Shown here: piece by piece, positions 1-6,230 of the stretch
Layout: the number at the start of each line of letters is the position of its first letter
Position numbering within the stretch: the first letter of the stretch is position 1
Assembly: GCF_000612665.1 (NCBI RefSeq)
Contig: NZ_HG942083.1
Location: forward strand, 22,256-55,700
DNA: 33,445 nt
Source: Neobacillus dielmonensis
Lineage (GTDB): Bacteria; Bacillota; Bacilli; Bacillales; Cytobacillaceae
Direction of reading: 5' to 3'
Notes under the pieces: generated by a model
The model's input: the letters and a program-made list of their open reading frames with translations, nothing else
What the model was told of the DNA's origin: nothing
Database searches by the model: none
Translations under genes and position numbers: made by a program

Positions 1-100
1 GGGCTGGGGAGACCCCGCAGGCGGCTAAGCGCCGAGGAGGCTCCCCGGCACGCCCGCGGGAACGCTTAAGCGACTGGAGCGGAAATCAACAGCCAAATTT
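1..100. repeat. Interspersed GC-rich intergenic repeat, cut by the window edge
   Basis: A GC-rich stretch in an otherwise AT-rich setting, containing GACCCCGCAGGCGG, GAGGAGGCTCCCCGGCACG and CTGGAGCGGAAATCAACAGCC. From memory this matches a non-coding element scattered through many Bacillus and related genomes, typically between genes. It has several short self-complementary blocks (GGAGACC/GGCTCCCC) and no plausible ORF. Its left end lies outside the window. The identification rests on recognition, not on a search. Confidence 0.65.
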
Positions 101-115
101 AACAGAGCCTTTGAT

Positions 116-143
116 AAAAAAAATGCCCCGGCGTTTCACCGGG
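116..143 (-). terminator. Rho-independent terminator read on the minus strand
   Basis: Read on the minus strand, CCCGG, a seven-base loop and CCGGG are followed by CA and eight Ts. This is a short GC stem with a good U-run. It is oriented to end leftward transcripts, so it may serve as the end of the minus-strand penicillin-binding protein transcript that stops at 536, or belong to a gene left of the window. Confidence 0.5.
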
Positions 144-286
144 TACACCAACAATATATATAAAAGGGGGCGGAGGTTAAAAGGGTTCTTTTTGGAACCT
201 GATATAATCATAAAGGGTGAATATGAACAAACTATGAATAGATAATTAATAGATTAAGAAACTTAAAATTGGGGGAGGAATCGGAG

Positions 287-466
287 ATGAAAGACTACCA
301 TTGCTGCGCCACATGCAAAAACTTTCAGGCCCAAAGAAAAAGCGGCCAAATGCAATACCTCTGCACCCGTCTAGGCTACCAAACCAAAACCAACTATAAA
401 TTCAATTGCTGGGACCCCAGAGAAGACATAAAAAAACACCTGGGGGGCAATACCCCAGCGCGTTAA
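287..466 (+). CDS. Small cysteine-rich hypothetical protein (59 aa)
   Basis: I do not recognise a named family. The start is the ATG at 287 because GGGGGAGG at 271-278 is well placed for it; an upstream in-frame TTG at 269 has no such site. The product starts MKDYHCCATCKNF and has five cysteines: a CCATC cluster near the N-terminus, LCTRLGY mid-protein and NCWDP near the C-terminus. That spacing suggests a small metal-binding (zinc-ribbon-like) fold, which is inference. There is no signal peptide or membrane segment. A TATAAT lies at 203-208, without a convincing -35. The last residues (roughly LGGNTPAR) are encoded by the first unit of the 39-nt repeat that follows, so the C-terminus looks acquired from the repeat. 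The gene stands alone, facing the convergent penicillin-binding protein gene. Confidence 0.7.
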   Translation: MKDYHCCATCKNFQAQRKSGQMQYLCTRLGYQTKTNYKFNCWDPREDIKKHLGGNTPAR

Positions 467-532
467 TGCGTCACTAGAGTGGGGGCCAGTCCCCCAGTCC
501 ATTAGTGCGTTACTATGATGGGGGACTGGCCC
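441..532. repeat. 39-nt hairpin repeat, about 2.4 copies
   Basis: Units begin at 441, 480 and 519 (the last partial). Each has the form TGGGGG-loop-CCCC(C)AG followed by a stem-free TTARTGCGTYACTA core; the core copies at 463-485 and 502-524 match at 18 of 23 positions. GGGCCAGTCCCCC (483-495) is also the exact reverse complement of 520-532, giving a 13-bp stem with a 24-nt loop. There is no clear U-run on either strand. The array fills the gap between the small protein gene and the convergent penicillin-binding protein gene and overlaps the end of the former. Confidence 0.75.
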
Positions 533-535
533 GAT

Positions 536-2617
536 TTACCGGTTTTTAAGTTGGAAGTAGGTGTCTAGTACGCGTCGCCCGATTTTGAGGCTGGCTTTGT
601 TTTCGTTGTCTCCTTGGTAGGCCCAAGGGACTAAGACGGCCATTGCTATTTCTGGTTGGTTGCTTGGTGCATAGCTGACTAGGCTTAGGTTTATGACCGG
701 TGGGGGTTCTTTGAATTTTTTCCTCGATGGCCCGTCATAAAAGGCTTCTGCAGTTCCGGTTTTTCCGGCAGGAGCGTAGTTTACGTCGGAGAAAGAATTG
801 TAAGCTGTCCCCCCGGGCTCCTGCATGACCTTCTTAAAGCCGAGCTTGACTCGATTTAACCATTCCTTCTTGACGTCAATGGTGTTTAAGACGGTCGGGT
901 TAATTGACTGTGCCACTGGCCCTAGTTCATCTGATGTGCTGGCAGTACTGCGGATTTCTCTTACAACATGAGGCTTCATCCGGAAGCCGCCGTTGGCTAT
1001 GGTAGAAATATACTGGGCTAACTGCATGGCTGAATACGTATCGTATTGCCCAATCGATAAATCCAAAAGGTGCCCGGGAAGTCTGCTCGCTCCTTTATAA
1101 CCAAATTGTTCATTGGGCAGATCGATACCTGTCCGGGTGCCCAAACCAAAAGCAGCAAAGTGATTACGTATGTCTTCGAATGCGTGTCTATTCGTGATCG
1201 TTAATGGTTTTTCGTATTCATACTTTCCTTTCCCGATTCGAATAGCGGTGTGGAACATATACACATTTGAAGACTTTTTCAAAGCCTGAATATCGTTTAA
1301 TCTTCCCAGATATGCATAGGACTTTTTTATGGGTGTATCTTTAATTTTGATACCTTTATCATCCAGAACAGTACCAGGCGAAATCGCGCCGGTTTTATAA
1401 CCGGTGAGGATGGTTGCCCCTTTTACGGTAGATCCAACATTATAGGTAGTTGTAAAGGTGCCAAGAGCGTCATCTTCCATTTGTTCCTTTCCGGTTTGTG
1501 GGTCTTTGACTATTTTTTTACCGGACATGGTCAAGATTTCTCCCGTATTCGGATCCATAAGCACGACATAGGCTCGATCTGTTAAGGCTGTTCCGGGCAG
1601 CTTTTTAAGAGCCCAAAGCTCCTCTTCAACCAGTTTGTCTACGGCTTTTTGTAAATCCATATCAATGGTTAACACCAAGTCCTTGCCTTTTTTTCCCTCG
1701 GTGACTGGAAGGGTTTCAATGATGTTCCCAACCTTATCGGTCACGTTTTTAACCTTTGATTTATGCCCGCGCAGCACTTCCTCATATTGCAGCTCCAACT
1801 GACTTTTTCCTACACGGTCATTTCGGCTGTAACCTCTTGCCAAAAAGTATTCCAATTGGTCTGCAGGAAGACCTTCTTCTGAATTGGTGACTTTGCCGAG
1901 GACAGATCTTAATGTCAAATCAAATGGATAAGACCTTTCCCAGTCGGTTGTGGTATCAACACCAGGGAGTAATTGCAGGTTCTCACTCACAGCAGCCACT
2001 TCCTCGTCTGTTACGCCTTCATTTTTAACAATTTGGGAAGTGAATTTATAGCCACTGTTAAAATTTTTATAAATAGCCAGCACTTCAAGTTCTTTATCGG
2101 TAATTTCAGCTAGCTCTTCGTTCGTAATCCGCTCTAATTTTAATCGGTATAAATCATTGTCACTTAGCTTTTTAGATGTGTACAGGTTTCTTTCAGGTTT
2201 TGTGATTTTGGCGTTAGCACGTTCAGGATTTTTTAATATCCAATAGTCACGTTTATCACGATCTGTTACCTTATCAGTATTTTTCACTATAAGATTGGCT
2301 AATCTTTCTGCTGTCTCAAGCATCTGCCGTGAATTAAATCCTTCATTCGTAAAGGTAATGGCACTTTTAGGGGTATTATCCACCATTAATCTCAAATGCC
2401 GGTCATACATTTTTCCTCTAGGAACGGGATTGGTGACCGTAATCGCTTCTTTCCGTTCTAAATCCCTCTTGAAGTTCTCCCCATAAACAATTTGTACGAA
2501 CCCAAGACGCAAGATCAGTATGGAAAACAGAAAAAATACACTGAAGAAAAGGATATTCAATCGAAATGGAAAGTGAGACTTTGGTTTTTTCTGCTTCTGG
2601 TTGTCCAACTCGTTCAC
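536..2617 (-). CDS. pbpA: Class B penicillin-binding protein, peptidoglycan transpeptidase (PbpA/PbpH-like)
   Basis: A 693-residue monofunctional transpeptidase that would cross-link peptidoglycan stem peptides outside the membrane. It has a basic cytoplasmic N-terminus, one membrane anchor at about residues 20-40, a dimerisation/pedestal region with the conserved PVPRGKMYDR (64-73), and a C-terminal transpeptidase domain. The three catalytic motifs are present: STVK with nucleophile S396, SSN at 449-451 and KTG at 619-621. Length and layout match the B. subtilis PBP2A/PbpH pair (about 700 aa), which build the cylindrical wall; which of the two this is cannot be told from sequence alone, so the symbol is provisional. 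The insertion at about 115-215 (Lys/Glu-rich) is also seen in that group as far as I recall. It is a single gene with no partner in the same direction. Confidence 0.88.
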   Translation of the reverse strand: MNELDNQKQKKPKSHFPFRLNILFFSVFFLFSILILRLGFVQIVYGENFKRDLERKEAITVTNPVPRGKMYDRHLRLMVDNTPKSAITFTNEGFNSRQMLETAERLANLIVKNTDKVTDRDKRDYWILKNPERANAKITKPERNLYTSKKLSDNDLYRLKLERITNEELAEITDKELEVLAIYKNFNSGYKFTSQIVKNEGVTDEEVAAVSENLQLLPGVDTTTDWERSYPFDLTLRSVLGKVTNSEEGLPADQLEYFLARGYSRNDRVGKSQLELQYEEVLRGHKSKVKNVTDKVGNIIETLPVTEGKKGKDLVLTIDMDLQKAVDKLVEEELWALKKLPGTALTDRAYVVLMDPNTGEILTMSGKKIVKDPQTGKEQMEDDALGTFTTTYNVGSTVKGATILTGYKTGAISPGTVLDDKGIKIKDTPIKKSYAYLGRLNDIQALKKSSNVYMFHTAIRIGKGKYEYEKPLTITNRHAFEDIRNHFAAFGLGTRTGIDLPNEQFGYKGASRLPGHLLDLSIGQYDTYSAMQLAQYISTIANGGFRMKPHVVREIRSTASTSDELGPVAQSINPTVLNTIDVKKEWLNRVKLGFKKVMQEPGGTAYNSFSDVNYAPAGKTGTAEAFYDGPSRKKFKEPPPVINLSLVSYAPSNQPEIAMAVLVPWAYQGDNENKASLKIGRRVLDTYFQLKNR

Positions 2618-2707
2618 ATCCTTAACAGGGCAAATAATTATTATTAGTATGGATAATAAATGGAAATAAATGTGTTATTCGATAACATACCATTCTTTAA
2701 AACCGCA

Positions 2708-2736
2708 TTGACAAAAAGTAAACTACATAATATATT
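2708..2736 (+). promoter_or_regulatory. Sigma-A promoter for the riboswitch-ykoY transcript
   Basis: TTGACA at 2708-2713, a 17-nt spacer and TATATT at 2731-2736. Transcription would start near 2743, just ahead of the aptamer. Confidence 0.8.
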
Positions 2737-2760
2737 ATTAATAATTAAATATTTCCTTTT

Positions 2761-2852
2761 TAAAGGGGAGTAGCTGTTACAATAAAGTCGTCATTCCGAG
2801 GATCAGTCCTCCGGCTTTATTGGCAACCTGGACGTTGTTAGCAAGACCTTTA
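2761..2852 (+). ncRNA. yybP-ykoY family riboswitch (Mn2+ sensing)
   Basis: The conserved pieces of the yybP-ykoY aptamer are visible in order: AAAGGGGAGTAGC at 2762-2774, a GTCGTCATTCCGAGGA / TCCTCCGGCTTTATTGG arm, GGCAACCTGGACGTTGTTAGCAA and finally GACC. P1 can form between 2761-2766 and 2847-2852. The family binds Mn2+ and usually turns expression on when bound. This fits the gene behind it, a TerC-type protein linked to manganese handling. The 3' strand of P1 is also the 5' arm of the first downstream terminator, so ligand binding and termination exclude each other. Confidence 0.9.
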
Positions 2853-2873
2853 CTTTACTGTAAAGGTCTTTTT
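2843..2873 (+). terminator. First riboswitch expression-platform terminator
   Basis: A perfect 11-bp stem, AAGACCTTTAC (2843-2853) with GTAAAGGTCTT (2860-2870), a six-base loop and five Ts. Its 5' arm includes the 3' strand of aptamer P1. Confidence 0.85.
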
Positions 2874-2881
2874 GTTGTCTT

Positions 2882-2916
2882 TAGGCCTTTACCGTAAACA
2901 GTAAAGGCCTATTTTT
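2882..2916 (+). terminator. Second, tandem terminator in the ykoY leader
   Basis: A perfect 11-bp stem, TAGGCCTTTAC (2882-2892) with GTAAAGGCCTA (2901-2911), an eight-base loop and five Ts. The core CCTTTAC/GTAAAGG is the same as in the first terminator, so arms can be exchanged between the two hairpins. Confidence 0.85.
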
Positions 2917-2966
2917 ATGGGCACTAGGAATATTTGATACTCATTTAATTAGAGGGGGAAACAGAA

Positions 2967-3767
2967 ATGGATGTATCTGTTTTAATGGAATACGGATGGG
3001 TGTTATTAATTCTAGTTGCCTTGGAAGGGTTATTAGCTGCTGACAACGCCTTGGTCCTTGCGATTATGGTAAAACGGCTGCCCGAAGACAAGCGTAAAAA
3101 GGCACTTTTTTACGGATTAGCTGGAGCATTTGCCTTTCGTTTTATTTCCTTATTTGCTATTTCTTATTTAGTTGATGTTTGGCAAGTGCAGGCAATTGGT
3201 GCGGCGTATCTGTTGTTTATGTCGGTTAATCATATTATTCGGAAAAACATAAAAGGAAAAGCGCAGGAAGGAAAGAAAACGTTAGAATCCCTTAACAAGG
3301 GTGGGTTTTGGGGCACGGTTCTGAAAGTGGAATTAGCGGATATCGCCTTTGCTGTCGATTCCATTTTGGCAGCAGTGGCGATGGCTGTGGTCCTTCCTAA
3401 TACACCATTACCGAACATCGGAGGTCTTGACGGGGGTAAATTTTTAGTCATTTTTGCAGGTGGTGTGATTGGGTTAGTGATTATGAGGTTTGCGGCTAAT
3501 CTGTTTGTAAAACTACTTGAACAGCGTCCGGGCTTAGAAATTGCGGCATTTTCGATTGTGGGCTGGGTAGGGGTAAAATTGGCGATTTATACGTTGTCAC
3601 ACCCGCAAGTAGCATTAATTAATGAACAGTTTGCTCATTCTCTAGAGTGGAAGATTATCTTCTATGTCGTATTAGTAGGCATTGCCACAGCTGGATGGTT
3701 TTTTTCAAAGGGAAAGCAAGCCGAATCTGGAAGCAAGCAGCAAAATTCAGCAAAGACGGTTAACTAG
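2967..3767 (+). CDS. ykoY: TerC family membrane protein, YkoY-like manganese-linked exporter
   Basis: A 266-residue polytopic membrane protein with about seven hydrophobic segments. The TerC signatures are present: EGLLAADNALVLA (E20, D26, N27) in the first helix and ELADIAFAVDSILA (E122, D125, D131) in a middle helix; these acidic residues in membrane segments are the probable metal-binding sites. The B. subtilis relative YkoY (MeeY) protects against manganese and helps metallate exported enzymes, which agrees with the Mn2+ riboswitch in the leader. The ATG at 2967 follows AGAGGGGG with good spacing. The C-terminus is a short hydrophilic tail. It is transcribed alone, ending at the hairpin at 3773. 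Confidence 0.88.
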   Translation: MDVSVLMEYGWVLLILVALEGLLAADNALVLAIMVKRLPEDKRKKALFYGLAGAFAFRFISLFAISYLVDVWQVQAIGAAYLLFMSVNHIIRKNIKGKAQEGKKTLESLNKGGFWGTVLKVELADIAFAVDSILAAVAMAVVLPNTPLPNIGGLDGGKFLVIFAGGVIGLVIMRFAANLFVKLLEQRPGLEIAAFSIVGWVGVKLAIYTLSHPQVALINEQFAHSLEWKIIFYVVLVGIATAGWFFSKGKQAESGSKQQNSAKTVN

Positions 3768-3772
3768 AATAG

Positions 3773-3806
3773 AAAAGGGGTGATTTTACAGCAATCACCC
3801 CTTTTT
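3773..3806 (+). terminator. Terminator after ykoY
   Basis: A 13-bp stem, AAAAGGGGTGATT with AATCACCCCTTTT, a seven-base loop, and a U-rich tail. Confidence 0.9.
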
Positions 3807-3888
3807 ATAGTATTATCGAATCAAACTAGTATAATAATAATTGTTGGCTTAAATTTTGGTGCTAGGTCTAGGTAGAAAGGGATTCCAG

Positions 3889-4551
3889 ATGCGATTAAGA
3901 TTATATTTAAGCATTGCGTTTGCAATCAGTGTAGTATGTTTAATTTGTTTCAGTATACTTTCCTTGCAGATTAGTGAAAATAGTCTGCTCAGTTTTGACA
4001 GCAAAATGATCTCGCTTATTCAAGGACTTGAAACCCCATGGCTTACGGTAATTATGAAGTTTTTTACTTTTGTGGGTTCAGCGCCAATAGTGATTTTGCT
4101 ATGTCTGATTTGCCTGTATATACTATATAAATTACTCCATCATTACACGGAATTAATCCTCTTCGTTTCAGTCGTTTTGGGTTCGGCCTTGTTAAATCAA
4201 CTTTTGAAGCAGATTTTCCATCGGGCGCGTCCAGACCTGCACAGGTTGGTAGAAATCTCTGGGTATAGTTTTCCAAGCGGCCATGCAATGAATGCTTTTA
4301 CAGTCTACGGAATTTTAGCTTTCCTGCTTTGGAAGCATCAGAAAACGAAATGGAGAAGAGTATGTCTGATTGTAGTAAGTACAGCAATGATTTTGTTAAT
4401 TGGGATGAGCCGAATTTATTTAGGGGTTCACTACCCGACAGATATTATAGGTGGATACCTTGCGAGTGGGGTTTGGGTAACAACTGCCATTTTATTTTTC
4501 CAATACTACAAGGAAAAGCGGTATAATAGAAAATATAAGCTAGACGGGTAA
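3889..4551 (+). CDS. PAP2-family lipid phosphatase (PgpB/YodM-like)
   Basis: A 220-residue membrane phosphatase with about six hydrophobic segments. All three PAP2 motifs are readable: KQIFHRARPDL (KX6RP), YSFPSGHAMN (PSGH) and SRIYLGVHYPTD (SRX5HX3D); the histidines of motifs 2 and 3 are the catalytic pair. Such proteins remove phosphate from lipid phosphates such as undecaprenyl pyrophosphate or phosphatidylglycerophosphate on the outer face of the membrane. The start chosen is the ATG at 3889 with GAAAGG eight bases upstream; a TTG at 3856 would add 11 residues without a good site. The next gene, 11 bp or more downstream, makes phosphatidylserine, so phospholipid metabolism is plausible. 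The exact substrate cannot be read from sequence. Confidence 0.85.
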   Translation: MRLRLYLSIAFAISVVCLICFSILSLQISENSLLSFDSKMISLIQGLETPWLTVIMKFFTFVGSAPIVILLCLICLYILYKLLHHYTELILFVSVVLGSALLNQLLKQIFHRARPDLHRLVEISGYSFPSGHAMNAFTVYGILAFLLWKHQKTKWRRVCLIVVSTAMILLIGMSRIYLGVHYPTDIIGGYLASGVWVTTAILFFQYYKEKRYNRKYKLDG

Positions 4552-4580
4552 TTGGCAAAACATTGTTTTGCAAAATTGGA

Positions 4581-5282
4581 GTGATACATATTATAAGAAA
4601 CAGTATTCCTAACTTATTTACATTGAGTAATTTATTTTTTGGGTTCCTATCTGTCATGTACTCCGCTCAAGGAGATTATAAAAATGCAGCCATTCTAATT
4701 CTTATAGGAATGATGCTCGACAGTATGGATGGACGAATTGCAAGAATGCTGCGCGTCCAGAGTGAATTGGGAAAAGAGCTCGATTCACTTGCTGATATCG
4801 TCACATTCGGGGTTGCACCGGCCATGATGGCCTATTATTCTTATTTTTCAATTTATGGGATTTTCGGGATGGCCATTGCTGGTCTGTTTCCCTTATTCGG
4901 TGCTTATCGATTGGCCAGGTTTAATATTAATGCCGTAAAATCGTCTCTAAAGTATTTTACGGGTGTCCCAATCACAGCAGGCGGGGGGATTTTAACACTG
5001 GTTACCTTATTCCAAGGGAAACTGCCAAGCATCCTGTTGCCAATCGCTTTTTTTGTCATTTGTTTTTTAATGGTCAGCACGATAAAAATTCCAAGTTTAA
5101 AAGAAGTCCCGCTCCCCAAATATGGAATTATCATTACTGTTTTTTTGGGATGTGCGATTATTCTCTTTTACAAAAGGGAACAATACCGGTTCCCATATTT
5201 TCTTTATATCGCGATTCCACTTTACTTTGCCTATATAAGTTATCAATTGGTAAGAAGGCGCCGCAGAAGAAGGCCAAAATAA
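4581..5282 (+). CDS. pssA: CDP-diacylglycerol-serine O-phosphatidyltransferase
   Basis: This enzyme makes phosphatidylserine from CDP-diacylglycerol and L-serine in the membrane. The CDP-alcohol phosphotransferase motif DGX2ARX8GX3DX3D is complete: DGRIAR, then G, then DSLAD. About seven to eight hydrophobic helices follow, and the tail is strongly basic (RRRRRRRPK). Length (about 233 aa) is normal for the Bacillus type. The start is uncertain: GTG at 4581 has no clear ribosome binding site, TTG at 4563 only a weak one, whereas a good TTGGAG (4576-4581) points to 4590, where the codon is ATT. The core protein from IRNSIPNLFTLSNL onward is secure. It probably shares a transcript with the PAP2 gene and ends at the strong hairpin before qoxD. 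Confidence 0.85.
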   Translation: MIHIIRNSIPNLFTLSNLFFGFLSVMYSAQGDYKNAAILILIGMMLDSMDGRIARMLRVQSELGKELDSLADIVTFGVAPAMMAYYSYFSIYGIFGMAIAGLFPLFGAYRLARFNINAVKSSLKYFTGVPITAGGGILTLVTLFQGKLPSILLPIAFFVICFLMVSTIKIPSLKEVPLPKYGIIITVFLGCAIILFYKREQYRFPYFLYIAIPLYFAYISYQLVRRRRRRRPK

Positions 5283-5330
5283 AAACAGGGTATTGGGCTC
5301 AAAGTTATGAGCTCAATACCCTGTTTTTTT
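5282..5330. terminator. Bidirectional terminator between pssA and qoxD
   Basis: A long near-perfect stem, AAAACAGGGTATTG and GCTCA on one side with their complement on the other, flanked by an A-run on the left and a T-run on the right. It can end both the rightward pssA and the leftward qox transcripts. Confidence 0.9.
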
Positions 5331-5623
5331 TACATGCCAAACGACATAACCCAGATGGATCCGGCAACGGCAACTACGGCAACTAAGAAACCGGAGATGA
5401 CGTTGATGGTATTCGCAGTACCATCTTCGCCTTCGTTCATATGCATAAACATGTAAAGCTGCAATGCTGCCTGGATGATGGCTAAAGATCCAATAATCCA
5501 GATAATCGTTGTAAACGGAAGGGAGGTTTTTAACGCCACTCCCAGTGCTCCGAAGGTGAGAACTAATGACATGATGAACCCTAGAACATGAGTGACAGGA
5601 AATCCGTTTTTATGTTTTTCCAT
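5330..5623 (-). CDS. qoxD: Cytochrome aa3 quinol oxidase subunit IV
   Basis: A 97-residue membrane protein with three hydrophobic helices (about 10-30, 38-58 and 72-95) and the conserved QAALQLYMFMHMNE segment typical of subunit IV of quinol and cytochrome c oxidases. It assists assembly of the copper B site and stabilises the complex. It is somewhat shorter than B. subtilis QoxD (124 aa). It begins one base after the qoxC stop, last in the qoxABCD operon. Confidence 0.9.
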   Translation of the reverse strand: MEKHKNGFPVTHVLGFIMSLVLTFGALGVALKTSLPFTTIIWIIGSLAIIQAALQLYMFMHMNEGEDGTANTINVISGFLVAVVAVAGSIWVMSFGM

Positions 5624-5624
5624 C

Positions 5625-6230
5625 TTATCTCACCATCCCTTGTAAATAAACAAATGTGAAAATAAAAATCCAAACAACATCAAGGAAGTGCCAGTACAAG
5701 CCAATTATAAAAGTCTTTCGTGCTGTTACTGGTGTTAATCCACGCTGGAAGATTTGAATAATGACCATGGTTGCCCAGCCAATACCCATACTGACGTGGA
5801 GTCCGTGTGTTCCTAACAGGGTAAAGAAGCTGGATAACCAAGCGCTAGTTTGCATCGTTGCCCCTTCATGGACGTAATGGATAAATTCATTTACTTCCAT
5901 AAATACGAACCCCGCACCTAGCAGTAAAGTGATAATGAGCCAAAGCAATAACCCGTTCTTATTATTTCGGCGCATTTCATAAATGGCTAGCCCGCAAGTA
6001 AAACTACTTGTTAACAGAAGGATGGTTTCAATCATCACATCTTTAATCTCAAAAAGATCTTTCGGCGTTGGCCCGCCAGCAAAGCGGGCATTTAGAACCG
6101 AATAGACAGCGAACAATGTCCCAAACAGGATAATTTCCGCACCTAAGAAAACCCAGAATCCTAATATATTTAACCGATTTTGTTCTGTTTGATATTCAAG
6201 CGGCAAAGCTGTATTCACATTAGCCGACAT
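5625..6230 (-). CDS. qoxC: Cytochrome aa3 quinol oxidase subunit III
   Basis: A 201-residue protein with five membrane segments, the short form of subunit III found in quinol oxidases. Motifs of the family are present: NILGFWVFLGAEIILFG near the N-terminus, HGLHVSMGI in the middle (HGxH) and YWHFLDVVWIFIF at the end. Its ATG overlaps the end of qoxB by 11 bases, indicating coupled translation. It has no redox centre and supports stability of subunit I. Confidence 0.93.
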   Translation of the reverse strand: MSANVNTALPLEYQTEQNRLNILGFWVFLGAEIILFGTLFAVYSVLNARFAGGPTPKDLFEIKDVMIETILLLTSSFTCGLAIYEMRRNNKNGLLLWLIITLLLGAGFVFMEVNEFIHYVHEGATMQTSAWLSSFFTLLGTHGLHVSMGIGWATMVIIQIFQRGLTPVTARKTFIIGLYWHFLDVVWIFIFTFVYLQGMVR

